Shown: piece after piece, positions 30,383-37,604 of the stretch
Position numbering within the stretch: the stretch's first letter is position 1
Layout of the letters: each line of letters starts with the position of its first letter
Assembly (NCBI GenBank): GCA_017411805.1
Contig: JAFQPI010000063.1
Location: 1-42,116, forward strand
Length of the DNA stretch: 42,116 nucleotides
Source: Clostridia bacterium
Lineage (GTDB): Bacteria > Bacillota > Clostridia > Oscillospirales > CAG-272
Direction: 5' to 3'
Program-made: the position numbers and the translations under genes
The notes under the pieces: generated by a model
The model's input: only the letters and a program-made list of their open reading frames with translations
Databases searched by the model: none
What the model was told of the DNA's origin: nothing

Positions 30383-32808
30383 TTGAAGAGACTCGAGAAG
30401 AATTCTTTTCTCTTCTTCTTTGTAAGCGCACTTTTGAGACGCTTTTCCATTGCGGCGCGGTAAAGCGAATATTCGCAGTTTGCAGGGAACTGCTCCGCGA
30501 GCGACGCCCAGACTCCTACAGCCTTGGTCAGATATTCGGCTTCCTTTTCTCGGATCACGACTGAGGCGTTCATATACGTCTGCGCGAGGGAAACTCTGAC
30601 GGCGACGGAAGAGGTCTTTTTCGAGATATCCTCGTTCAGCTCGACCGAGCGCGAAAGGTAGTATGAAGCAGAGCCGGGGTCTTGCAGTCTGAGGTAGATC
30701 TCCGCCAGCCTTTCGCAGGCGATGGCAAGGCAGTTTTTGGCTTCCAGCGTTCCCGTTTTTGCCTCGAGCTCGTATCTGATCGAATAAGCGTCGACAAAGT
30801 AATCAAGAGCTTGGCGGAGAGTTCCGGTCTCAAGGCTGATCTCGCCGAGCTTGATATATTGCATGCTCAGGGAAAGCTTGTCGTCAAAGGTGTCGCTCTC
30901 TTCTGCAAGCTCGCGGCAGATCTCGGCTGACTTCAGAAAATATTTTTCCGCACCCGCGAGATCCTTTCTGTCGCAGAGGACGTCTCCGTAATGGTAGTAG
31001 CTCACGGCAAGGCCGCGCTTGTATTCGGAAGAATTGGTAAGCGAGGCGAGCTCCTTTGAGATCGCCATGGATTTCTGATGATATTCGTCGATCTCGTCGG
31101 CGAATTTCTGCGGATCGCGGCGGCGCAGGATATCGGCGATCCTTTCGTAGGAAACCGAAAGGCTGTGCTTGTCGAAGATATCGTCATTCTGCTCAAGGAG
31201 CTCAAGATCGTGCTGCAGCTTTTCGCGGAAGAGCTCCTCGGCTTCGCGTAGTTTTCCGTTTTCGCGCATAATATCGCCGAGGTTGAGGTAGCTGACCGAA
31301 AGATCGCGTTTTACCTGAAGATATGAGGTCTCGGCGGCATATTGCTTGTCCATTTGGAGCGCGATCGCGTAATGCTCCTCCGCGCCCTCGTTGTCGCCGA
31401 ACAGCACGCAGGCGTCTCCGACCTTTGTATAGCTCGCGGAAAGCGTGCGGCGCGACCAATCGGTTTCGAAAATATTGTTGATAAGGTGGCTTTCGGAAAG
31501 CAGCTCGCGGTATATCTCAGCCGTATCCTCAACCCGTCGCGCCTCGCAGAGGTAATCGCCGAGCAGCCACATCGAGTTAAGATAGTCGGAAGCCGCCTTC
31601 TCATGAAGTGTGTTGCGGAATTCCTTCTTTCGGAGCTCCTTGACACGCCTCTGCCATTCGATCGCCTTTTCGTAATCGCGCTTGATGCCGTCGCCCGTGC
31701 GGTATATGGTAACAAGCTTACTTGCCGCCTCGATAAGTCCGGCGTTTGCGGCTGAGGTTATCAGCTCGAGCGCGCGATCGGCGTTCTTTTCAACATCGAT
31801 TCCGCTGAGATAAGCAAGTCCGATGAAAAAATTGTGTTCGGGATCAAGATCGTTTTGGCGGAGCGCGATGTTGTTGAGGGCATCGCGGAGCGCGCCGGAG
31901 AGAATGGCTTCCTCGCGAGCGTCCACGGGGTTCGGGATGTCGGGATATTTATCTGAAAGCTTGCCTGTGTCGGTTTTGACGAGCTCTGCGGGGATGATCT
32001 TTATCTCGCCCTCGTCCCTGAGCTTGCGAGCCATGGGATATTCGGTGGTGATAATGTAGTTGTCGCACTCATTGCCGTCCTTGTCGCGCGATTTTTCAAG
32101 CAGACTCGGAGTTACTGCGAGAGCGAAGAGCTTGCTCTTTTTGAGTGCTTTTTCGATAGAATCGTTGAAATCCTCGCCCGGAGTGAGAAATTCGTCGTAC
32201 CAGATGGCAATATCGCGGCAGAAATCATTCTTATGGATCAGATCCATAAGCTCACGCGCGTAGAGGCGGTCCTTCTTGCGGTAGCTGAGGAATATGTAGG
32301 CGTCGAAAGCCTTGCGTATCTTCTCGGCGAGCTCGTCCCCTATGATGACGGATGAGAGGTAGCTCGCGAGCTTGTCCTCGTAGCTCAGCGCACTATTGTC
32401 GGTGGAATTGGGATCAAGAAACTGCAAGTTGCCGCATTTTTCGTTGAAGAGATTCTCAAGCCCCGATTCCATCATAAGAGGCAGGACAGAGACGGGCTTA
32501 TTAAGCGCAACCTTGAAATCAACGTCGAGCGCGGGATTCTGCTCGGTGAGAAGCTTTGCGGTGACGGGCATGACAAAAAGGTTCATCATCTCAAGAATTG
32601 CGAGAAAATCTCCGTCACGTTCCGCATATGGATCCTCAAGGTAGAAGAGGGCGCAGTTGCGGTTGCCCTGTTTTTCGAGAGTATCGAGAACGTAGGATAC
32701 GGTCTTTTCAAAATATTTACCGTAATCTTCGGGATGTGCGCAGAAATATACCTTCTGCTTGCCCTGCCACGTTTGATTTCCGCGGGTTTTGTAATTCAGA
32801 ATTGCCAT
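30370..32808 (-). CDS. TIR-domain protein with tetratricopeptide repeats
   Basis: An 812-residue protein, probably cytosolic. Residues about 17-130 form a TIR-like but divergent domain (QKVYFCAHPEDYGKYFEKT). Residues about 168-290 form a standard TIR domain (AYIFLSYRKKDR, IAIWYDEFLTPGEDF) with a glutamate at the NAD-cleavage position (Glu256 in IITTEYPMA). From about 310 on there are Sel1-like and TPR repeats (FFIGLAYLSGIDVEKNADRA, SVSYLNLGDIMRENGKLREA, SYYHYGDVLCDRKDLAGAEK). TIR-TPR proteins can act in antiphage defence or as signalling scaffolds. The ATG at 32808 has AGGAGG five bases upstream. It follows the FAD oxidoreductase by 12 bp, so both share a transcript, an unusual pairing. Confidence 0.86.
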   Translation of the reverse strand: MAILNYKTRGNQTWQGKQKVYFCAHPEDYGKYFEKTVSYVLDTLEKQGNRNCALFYLEDPYAERDGDFLAILEMMNLFVMPVTAKLLTEQNPALDVDFKVALNKPVSVLPLMMESGLENLFNEKCGNLQFLDPNSTDNSALSYEDKLASYLSSVIIGDELAEKIRKAFDAYIFLSYRKKDRLYARELMDLIHKNDFCRDIAIWYDEFLTPGEDFNDSIEKALKKSKLFALAVTPSLLEKSRDKDGNECDNYIITTEYPMARKLRDEGEIKIIPAELVKTDTGKLSDKYPDIPNPVDAREEAILSGALRDALNNIALRQNDLDPEHNFFIGLAYLSGIDVEKNADRALELITSAANAGLIEAASKLVTIYRTGDGIKRDYEKAIEWQRRVKELRKKEFRNTLHEKAASDYLNSMWLLGDYLCEARRVEDTAEIYRELLSESHLINNIFETDWSRRTLSASYTKVGDACVLFGDNEGAEEHYAIALQMDKQYAAETSYLQVKRDLSVSYLNLGDIMRENGKLREAEELFREKLQHDLELLEQNDDIFDKHSLSVSYERIADILRRRDPQKFADEIDEYHQKSMAISKELASLTNSSEYKRGLAVSYYHYGDVLCDRKDLAGAEKYFLKSAEICRELAEESDTFDDKLSLSMQYIKLGEISLETGTLRQALDYFVDAYSIRYELEAKTGTLEAKNCLAIACERLAEIYLRLQDPGSASYYLSRSVELNEDISKKTSSVAVRVSLAQTYMNASVVIREKEAEYLTKAVGVWASLAEQFPANCEYSLYRAAMEKRLKSALTKKKRKEFFSSLFKKRK

Positions 32809-32820
32809 GGAGGCCTCCTG

Positions 32821-34680
32821 TTAATTATAAGCTCTTACCTCAAATACAGTGACGTTTTCTGCGCCGTTGGTGGAGCGGATGACGAAATCGACTCTATCAC
32901 AGTCTGTGGGATCGAATTTATGTACGACGTGACGCTGATGGTTGCCGCGGACCTCGATGGTCTTGACGGTCTCGCCGTTCTTCTTGAAGACGACGTCGTA
33001 ATCCTTGACAAGCTCTGCGGGAACGCCGGGACGCTGCTGTACCTGGCGGTTGGGAGCCATCGTTACGCGGATGGGGTAGTTGAAATCGCTCTCGAAGGTC
33101 AGCGCGATCTCGGAGAGAGTCTTTGCCGAGTCGAAGGACATCGTAAGCACCTCGCCGCCCTCGCGGATTCCGTTGGATACCCAACCGTGGGAGTCATCAC
33201 CGAGTCTGCGGGAGATACCGTCGGTGACCTTTGCGGGCTCGCTGCCCTCCTTTGCGGAGGTTGCGGTGAAGGTCGCGGTGCGCGCAAGGTCAAGGATATC
33301 CTCGTTCTTGAAGCCGGGGATGAAGCAGTCGCGGCGGAGAAGGAGCTGCTGAAGCTCGGGAACGTGGGGCGCGAGTCCGCGCGGGTTGCATCCGTACTTC
33401 GTGCAGAGTGCGGCAGCCGCACCGACAGCCTGTCCGCCGACGGCGCAACAGCCTATGATACGGGTCGAGCACATACCGAGCTTGGTTGCCGAGATATTTC
33501 TGCCCGCCATAAAGAGGTTTTCTATATTCTTGGAGTAGTAGGAGCGGTAGGGAATTGTGTAAACGCCGTCGTAGAAGCGGCAGTCGCCCGAGGGCATAAT
33601 ATCGGTGTCAAGCAGACCGTGCGGACAATGGAGGTCAACGCACCAACCGCCGTATGCAACGGCATCCTCGAAGATGCGGTTGTCGAGAATATCGGTCTCG
33701 TTGAGAATGTAATCGCCCATCAGACGGCGAGATTCGCGTGTTCCGGGGAGCATACCGACCCACTCAAGGTCGTGATTCTCCGCGCCGTGGTCACCGCCGT
33801 TCTTGATGTGATCCCAAACGCCGTAGAGGGATGCAACAAGCTCGTCGCGGATGTTTTCGTAATCGGGGATGATGTCATCTTTGTCGCCCATCAACTCGAT
33901 CCAGAAATAGCCGTAGTCAACGCCGCGAGCCGAAACACCGCCGCAAGCCTCGTTCTTTTCGGGATCCTTACAGCCCGAAAAGTCTACCTTGTGATTCGCG
34001 CAATGCATACGGAAACGCAGATCGTGCTCGGTGTACTTCTTTGCGAAGGAGGGGGGCGTGAACTTTACGGGATGACCCATATTGCGCGCGCGGAAGAAGA
34101 TGGTGTTGCCCATGCGCTCGTTGTTGCCTACCTCGGGAGCGTCGAGCTCACCCGTCTCCGCCTTTGATTCGCTGCCCTGACGGTATTCTGCGCCCGCGTA
34201 GTAGCCGAGCGTTCCGTTACCCGTGCAGTCTGCGAAGAGGGGAGCGGTCAGACGGTAGCGCATCTCGGTCGTCTCCTGAACGCAGAGAGCCGCGGTGATG
34301 CGATCGCCCTCGGTCTCGCAGTCGTAGAGGACGGTGTTGTAGTAAACGGTAAGGTTTTCGGTGTTCTTTGCCGCCTCGAAGAGGATCATATCCCAGATCG
34401 AGTAGGAAAAATGCTCGTTGCGAGCCTTATTTTCGAGCATAAGCTCGTAAAGGAGACCGCTTTCGGCGAAGTCGGGCTTCTCAAGGCTGTGGTCCGCGCC
34501 CGAGATGTGGACTCTGACCTCGCTCGATGCGTTGCCGCCGAGGACGGGACGGGCGTGGACGAGCGCAGTCTTTGCGCCCGAGCGTGCAGCCTCGATAGCG
34601 GCGCAAATGCCCGACATACCGCCGCCGACGACGATAAAATCATAATTTCTTTCAGCAAATCTTTCGGAAATTCTTTTCAT
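32821..34680 (-). CDS. Large FAD-dependent oxidoreductase with C-terminal beta domain
   Basis: A 619-residue protein of the FAD_oxidored family. The dinucleotide-binding motif DFIVVGGGMSGICAAIEAAR is at residues 14-33, followed by RPVLGGNASSEVRVHISGA, a pattern typical of this family. The second FAD contact is near NLFMAGRNISATKLG and GGQAVGAAAAL. The last about 150 residues (from TATFTATSAKEGSEPAKVTD) look like a discoidin/F5-8C-type carbohydrate-binding domain. Family members occur in polysaccharide utilisation loci, acting on unknown sugars or glycosides. No signal peptide is seen. The ATG at 34680 has GAGG upstream and its own consensus promoter. Confidence 0.86.
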   Translation of the reverse strand: MKRISERFAERNYDFIVVGGGMSGICAAIEAARSGAKTALVHARPVLGGNASSEVRVHISGADHSLEKPDFAESGLLYELMLENKARNEHFSYSIWDMILFEAAKNTENLTVYYNTVLYDCETEGDRITAALCVQETTEMRYRLTAPLFADCTGNGTLGYYAGAEYRQGSESKAETGELDAPEVGNNERMGNTIFFRARNMGHPVKFTPPSFAKKYTEHDLRFRMHCANHKVDFSGCKDPEKNEACGGVSARGVDYGYFWIELMGDKDDIIPDYENIRDELVASLYGVWDHIKNGGDHGAENHDLEWVGMLPGTRESRRLMGDYILNETDILDNRIFEDAVAYGGWCVDLHCPHGLLDTDIMPSGDCRFYDGVYTIPYRSYYSKNIENLFMAGRNISATKLGMCSTRIIGCCAVGGQAVGAAAALCTKYGCNPRGLAPHVPELQQLLLRRDCFIPGFKNEDILDLARTATFTATSAKEGSEPAKVTDGISRRLGDDSHGWVSNGIREGGEVLTMSFDSAKTLSEIALTFESDFNYPIRVTMAPNRQVQQRPGVPAELVKDYDVVFKKNGETVKTIEVRGNHQRHVVHKFDPTDCDRVDFVIRSTNGAENVTVFEVRAYN

Positions 34681-34717
34681 TTTAATATGTACCTCATAGC
34701 CAAATTATTTCATTATA

Positions 34718-34746
34718 ATTATAGCACAAGGAAGGGGATTTGTCAA
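34718..34746 (-). promoter_or_regulatory. Promoter of the oxidoreductase/TIR-TPR transcript
   Basis: On the minus strand TTGACA (34741-34746) and TATAAT (34718-34723), spacer 17, both consensus. It diverges from the sigma D promoter; the -35 boxes are 25 bp apart. Confidence 0.88.
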
Positions 34747-34771
34747 TCGGATTATTTGCCGATATAGGTAC

Positions 34772-34800
34772 TTGACAAAAGACTTTTTGCATGATATCAT
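34772..34800 (+). promoter_or_regulatory. Vegetative promoter of sigma D
   Basis: TTGACA (34772-34777) and TATCAT (34795-34800), spacer 17. Confidence 0.8.
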
Positions 34801-34827
34801 TAAACAAGCAAAAAGCAGCGGGTCAGA

Positions 34828-34859
34828 TTGCACAAAAATTCCTCTTTCTTTTTGTGCAA
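34828..34859 (+). promoter_or_regulatory. TTGCACAAAAA dyad in the leader of sigma D
   Basis: TTGCACAAAAA (34828-34838) and TTTTTGTGCAA (34849-34859), loop of ten pyrimidine-rich bases. Confidence 0.8.
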
Positions 34860-34891
34860 GTCCACAAATTTGAAAAACTTTTCAAAAAGCT

Positions 34892-34931
34892 GAAACCAAA
34901 ATGCCCTTTTGCGGTACTTGATAAGTGAAGG
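34892..34931 (+). promoter_or_regulatory. Candidate ECF promoter motif of locus D
   Basis: GAAACC (34892-34897), 26 bases, then AGTGAAGG (34924-34931), with TTTTCAAAAAGC before the first box. Confidence 0.55.
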
Positions 34932-34983
34932 GCCCTATAGTCAAATCGGTTTGAATTGACAATCTTGAAAGGAGGAGAAGTCC

Positions 34984-35559
34984 ATGACAGATGAAAGGAT
35001 AATAGAGCTGTTTTTTGAGCGCGACGAAAAGGCGCTTTCGGAAATACAGGCAAAATACGAAAATTTCAGCCTCACGGTCGCCTCGAATATTTTATCTATG
35101 CGCGAGGACCGCGAGGAATGTGTAAACGACATGCTTCTGGCACTCTGGAATGCTATTCCTCCCGAAAGACCGCGTTCGCTCAAGTCCTATATTGCAAAGA
35201 TCGTGCGCAATCTGGCACTGAAAAAGTCGCGCTCCGAGAACCTATGGAGACGGTGCGTTAATTTCACAGACACCGTAGATGAATTTCTTGAGGAACTCCC
35301 CGACACCTTCGACCTTTGCGAGCAGTTTGAAGCGGCACTCGCGGGAAGGATCATCAATGAAATGCTTGAAACGCTTCCGGGGCATGAGCGGCAGATCTTC
35401 GTGCTCCGATACTATTTCGGCGAGAATGTTGCGGCTGTCGCGGATGATATGGGATTTACCGTAGGAAAGGTTAAATCCATTCTGATGAGAACCCGCAAGA
35501 AGCTTGCGGACAAACTAAAAAAGGAGGGTATTTTGTATGAAAAAGGGAAACAGAATTGA
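34984..35559 (+). CDS. ECF-type sigma factor D
   Basis: A 191-residue ECF sigma factor, the most divergent of the set. Region 2 holds TDERIIELFFERDEKALSEI and EDREECVNDMLLALWNAIPP. The linker differs from the others (KKSRSENLWRRCVNFTDTVD instead of NNAWKRGGNVQIV). Region 4 holds ERQIFVLRYYFGENVAAVAD and VGKVKSILMRTRKKL. The ATG at 34984 has GGAGG seven to eight bases upstream. Its last 23 bases overlap the start of the partner gene, instead of the usual four, so the C-terminus is longer by about six residues (EKGKQN). Confidence 0.92.
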   Translation: MTDERIIELFFERDEKALSEIQAKYENFSLTVASNILSMREDREECVNDMLLALWNAIPPERPRSLKSYIAKIVRNLALKKSRSENLWRRCVNFTDTVDEFLEELPDTFDLCEQFEAALAGRIINEMLETLPGHERQIFVLRYYFGENVAAVADDMGFTVGKVKSILMRTRKKLADKLKKEGILYEKGKQN

Positions 35560-36799
35560 AGACAAGAGGCTTCTCGGCGCGATAGATTATATTGATGACC
35601 GCTTTATTGCCGAAGCCGCACAAAAGATCAAGCAAAGATCCACAGCAACAGCTACGGAAAAAACAAGCAAGAAAAAGCATTTCGGCTATCTTTCGCGTCT
35701 TGCAGCATGCCTTATCATTATGGGAGCAGTGCTTCCGATCGTAACATATCTGCTGCGCCATTATGCCGATCATTCAGACCATCCCGCCGGCACCGCTTCT
35801 CCTCCCGCGGGTATCGCATCCGATAATACATCCTCCGTGCTATACGCCGATGACACCTCTGCGGAAAACGACCCTCTGCATGACGGAAGCAAGGGCTTGA
35901 TCTATCAGATCAACAATGACGGCACGAGCTACACACTTGTATCGCGCGGAAGCTGCAGCACCGCCGAGGTGCATGTTGCCTCAACCTACGACGGTCTGCC
36001 GGTTACCGCGATCGGAGACTTGGCTTTTGCTAATTTTACCGAGTGCGAGTTGCTCATTATCCCCGAAACGGTCACTTCGATCGGCATTGGTGCCTTCAAG
36101 GACTGCAAAAACCTCGAAAGCTGCGATATTTCGGACACTGTTGAAAGGATCGGAGCCAATGCCTTTGAAAATTGTATATCGCTGAATACCCTTTTCCTTC
36201 CCGACAGCCTTGAGGTTATAGAATCGGGATTGTTTAAGAATTGTACCTCGCTGAGAACTGTTGAGGCGCGAAACAAGCTGAAACGTATTGACGCAGGTGC
36301 CTTTGATGGCTGTACTGCGCTTTCCTCGCTGAATTTTAATGGTACAAAAAGCCAATGGGAAAGTGTTTCCTTGGACAATAATTGGAATACGGGCAGCGAC
36401 ATCCGTCGGATCGATGCCAACTCCGGAAGCTTCAGTTTAACTCCTTACGTTGGAAGTGACGGTCTTAAATACAAGTGCGACATTACGGCAACCGTTTTGG
36501 GCATTGGAAGCTGTAAAGAAAAGGATATAGTAATTGCCGACCGTTACAGAGACCTTCAGGTATGTTTCATAGGCAAAGAGGCATTCGCCGATTGCACCCA
36601 AATAGAAAGTGTCAAGATCCCCGATATTATGTGGATCATCGAGGAGCGTGCTTTCGCGGGCTGCACAAATCTTACCGATGTTTACTACCAGGGAACAATC
36701 GATGAGTGGCAATATGTCGTAAAAGAAGCCGATTGGAACAAGGATTGCCCCTTCACGGTAGTCCATTGTCTGGACGGAGATGTTTCTGTCTCTGACTGA
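35537..36799 (+). CDS. Membrane LRR partner of sigma D
   Basis: A 420-residue protein. Residues 1-28 carry the partner motif (EDKRLLGAIDYIDDRFIAEA), and one transmembrane helix lies at about 51-75 (LSRLAACLIIMGAVLPIV). The linker is short and rich in Ala/Pro/Ser, without ETT repeats. From about 115 on there are two LRR blocks with the same caps as in C and E: GLIYQINNDG...VASTYDGLPVTAIG, about six LRR_5 units, then GTKSQWESV; and GLKYKCDITATVLGIGSCKEKDIV, one or two LRR units, GTIDEWQYV...VVHCLDGD. It is the smallest LRR partner here and could represent the minimal sensor. Start codon ATG at 35537, within the sigma D gene. Confidence 0.83.
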   Translation: MKKGNRIEDKRLLGAIDYIDDRFIAEAAQKIKQRSTATATEKTSKKKHFGYLSRLAACLIIMGAVLPIVTYLLRHYADHSDHPAGTASPPAGIASDNTSSVLYADDTSAENDPLHDGSKGLIYQINNDGTSYTLVSRGSCSTAEVHVASTYDGLPVTAIGDLAFANFTECELLIIPETVTSIGIGAFKDCKNLESCDISDTVERIGANAFENCISLNTLFLPDSLEVIESGLFKNCTSLRTVEARNKLKRIDAGAFDGCTALSSLNFNGTKSQWESVSLDNNWNTGSDIRRIDANSGSFSLTPYVGSDGLKYKCDITATVLGIGSCKEKDIVIADRYRDLQVCFIGKEAFADCTQIESVKIPDIMWIIEERAFAGCTNLTDVYYQGTIDEWQYVVKEADWNKDCPFTVVHCLDGDVSVSD

Positions 36800-36813
36800 C
36801 CATAATATGATCA

Positions 36814-36841
36814 GATCCCTCCCGCAAAGGCGGGAGGGATC
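36814..36841 (+). terminator. Terminator of locus D
   Basis: GATCCCTCCCGC (36814-36825) pairs perfectly with GCGGGAGGGATC (36830-36841), loop AAAG. The following sequence is only moderately T-rich. Confidence 0.8.
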
Positions 36842-36866
36842 TTGCGTTATCAATAAGCTGTACCTA

Positions 36867-36895
36867 TTGACAAATCCGTTGCTTCGTGCTAATAT
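36867..36895 (+). promoter_or_regulatory. Vegetative promoter of sigma E
   Basis: TTGACA (36867-36872) and TAATAT (36890-36895), spacer 17. Confidence 0.75.
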
Positions 36896-36904
36896 TATTG
36901 CGGA

Positions 36905-36938
36905 ATTGCACAAAATCCCTCCTCGCTTTTTGTGCAAT
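36905..36938 (+). promoter_or_regulatory. TTGCACAAAA dyad in the leader of sigma E
   Basis: ATTGCACAAAA (36905-36915) and TTTTGTGCAAT (36928-36938), loop of 12 bases. Confidence 0.8.
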
Positions 36939-36980
36939 CATCCAAAAGATTGGCTTTTAGAGAAATATTTCCGAAAAATT

Positions 36981-37020
36981 GTTACCTTTAAGGTGCAAAA
37001 TGCAACTTATTTAGTGAAGG
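36981..37020 (+). promoter_or_regulatory. Candidate ECF promoter motif of locus E
   Basis: GTTACC (36981-36986), 26 bases, then AGTGAAGG (37013-37020), with TTTCCGAAAAATT before the first box. Confidence 0.6.
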
Positions 37021-37046
37021 GACATTTTTGCAAAGGAGGTAAGTCT

Positions 37047-37604
37047 ATGAAGGATGAAAGAATAGTTGAAATGTATTGGGAGCGCAACGAGGACGCCATC
37101 CGCGAGACAGAGAAGAAATACGGCGATTATTGCCACTATCTTGCGGAAAATTTCCTTTCGAGCCGCGAGGATCGCGAGGAATGTATAAATGACGCCATGC
37201 TTGCGCTCTGGAACAATATCCCGCCCGAGAGGCCGAAAAGTCTTTTTGCCTATCTCTCGGGTATAATCAGAAAGCTTTCTGCGGAGCGTTCGCGCTCAAA
37301 CAACGCCTGGAAGCGCGGCGGACAGGTTCAGATCGTCAGCGAGGAGTTCCTCATGATGCTCGATGACGGCAGCGACCTTGCGGCGGACTACGAGGCAAAG
37401 CGAGCGAGCGAGGTCATGAACAGATTCCTCGAGCGTTCGAGCGCGGGGGACAGAACGATATTTGTAATGCGATTCTGGTTCAATGAAAGTTATCGCGATA
37501 TCTGCGCGCGTACAGGCTTTGCCGAGGGCAAGGTAAAGGTTACGGTCTCGCGTATGCGTAAGAAGCTGCGCGAGGCGCTGAAAGAGGAGGGAATCATCGT
37601 ATGA
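37047..37604 (+). CDS. ECF-type sigma factor E
   Basis: A 185-residue ECF sigma factor. Region 2 holds KDERIVEMYWERNEDAIRET and EDREECINDAMLALWNNIPP; the linker has ERSRSNNAWKRGGQVQIV; region 4 holds DRTIFVMRFWFNESYRDICA and EGKVKVTVSRMRKKL. The N-terminus is closest to the truncated sigma F (both have W-x-R-N-E-D-A-I). The ATG at 37047 follows AAAGGAGGTAAGTCT; the reading frame is open far upstream through the leader, but that part has no sigma-like sequence. It is coupled by four bases (ATGA) to a 1054-residue LRR partner. Confidence 0.93.
   Translation: MKDERIVEMYWERNEDAIRETEKKYGDYCHYLAENFLSSREDREECINDAMLALWNNIPPERPKSLFAYLSGIIRKLSAERSRSNNAWKRGGQVQIVSEEFLMMLDDGSDLAADYEAKRASEVMNRFLERSSAGDRTIFVMRFWFNESYRDICARTGFAEGKVKVTVSRMRKKLREALKEEGIIV

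Noticed and set aside
36780-37046. Extended N-terminus of sigma E
   Set aside because: Open frame through the terminator and leader of the locus without sigma-like sequence; the start at 37047 has a strong ribosome binding site and matches all paralogues.
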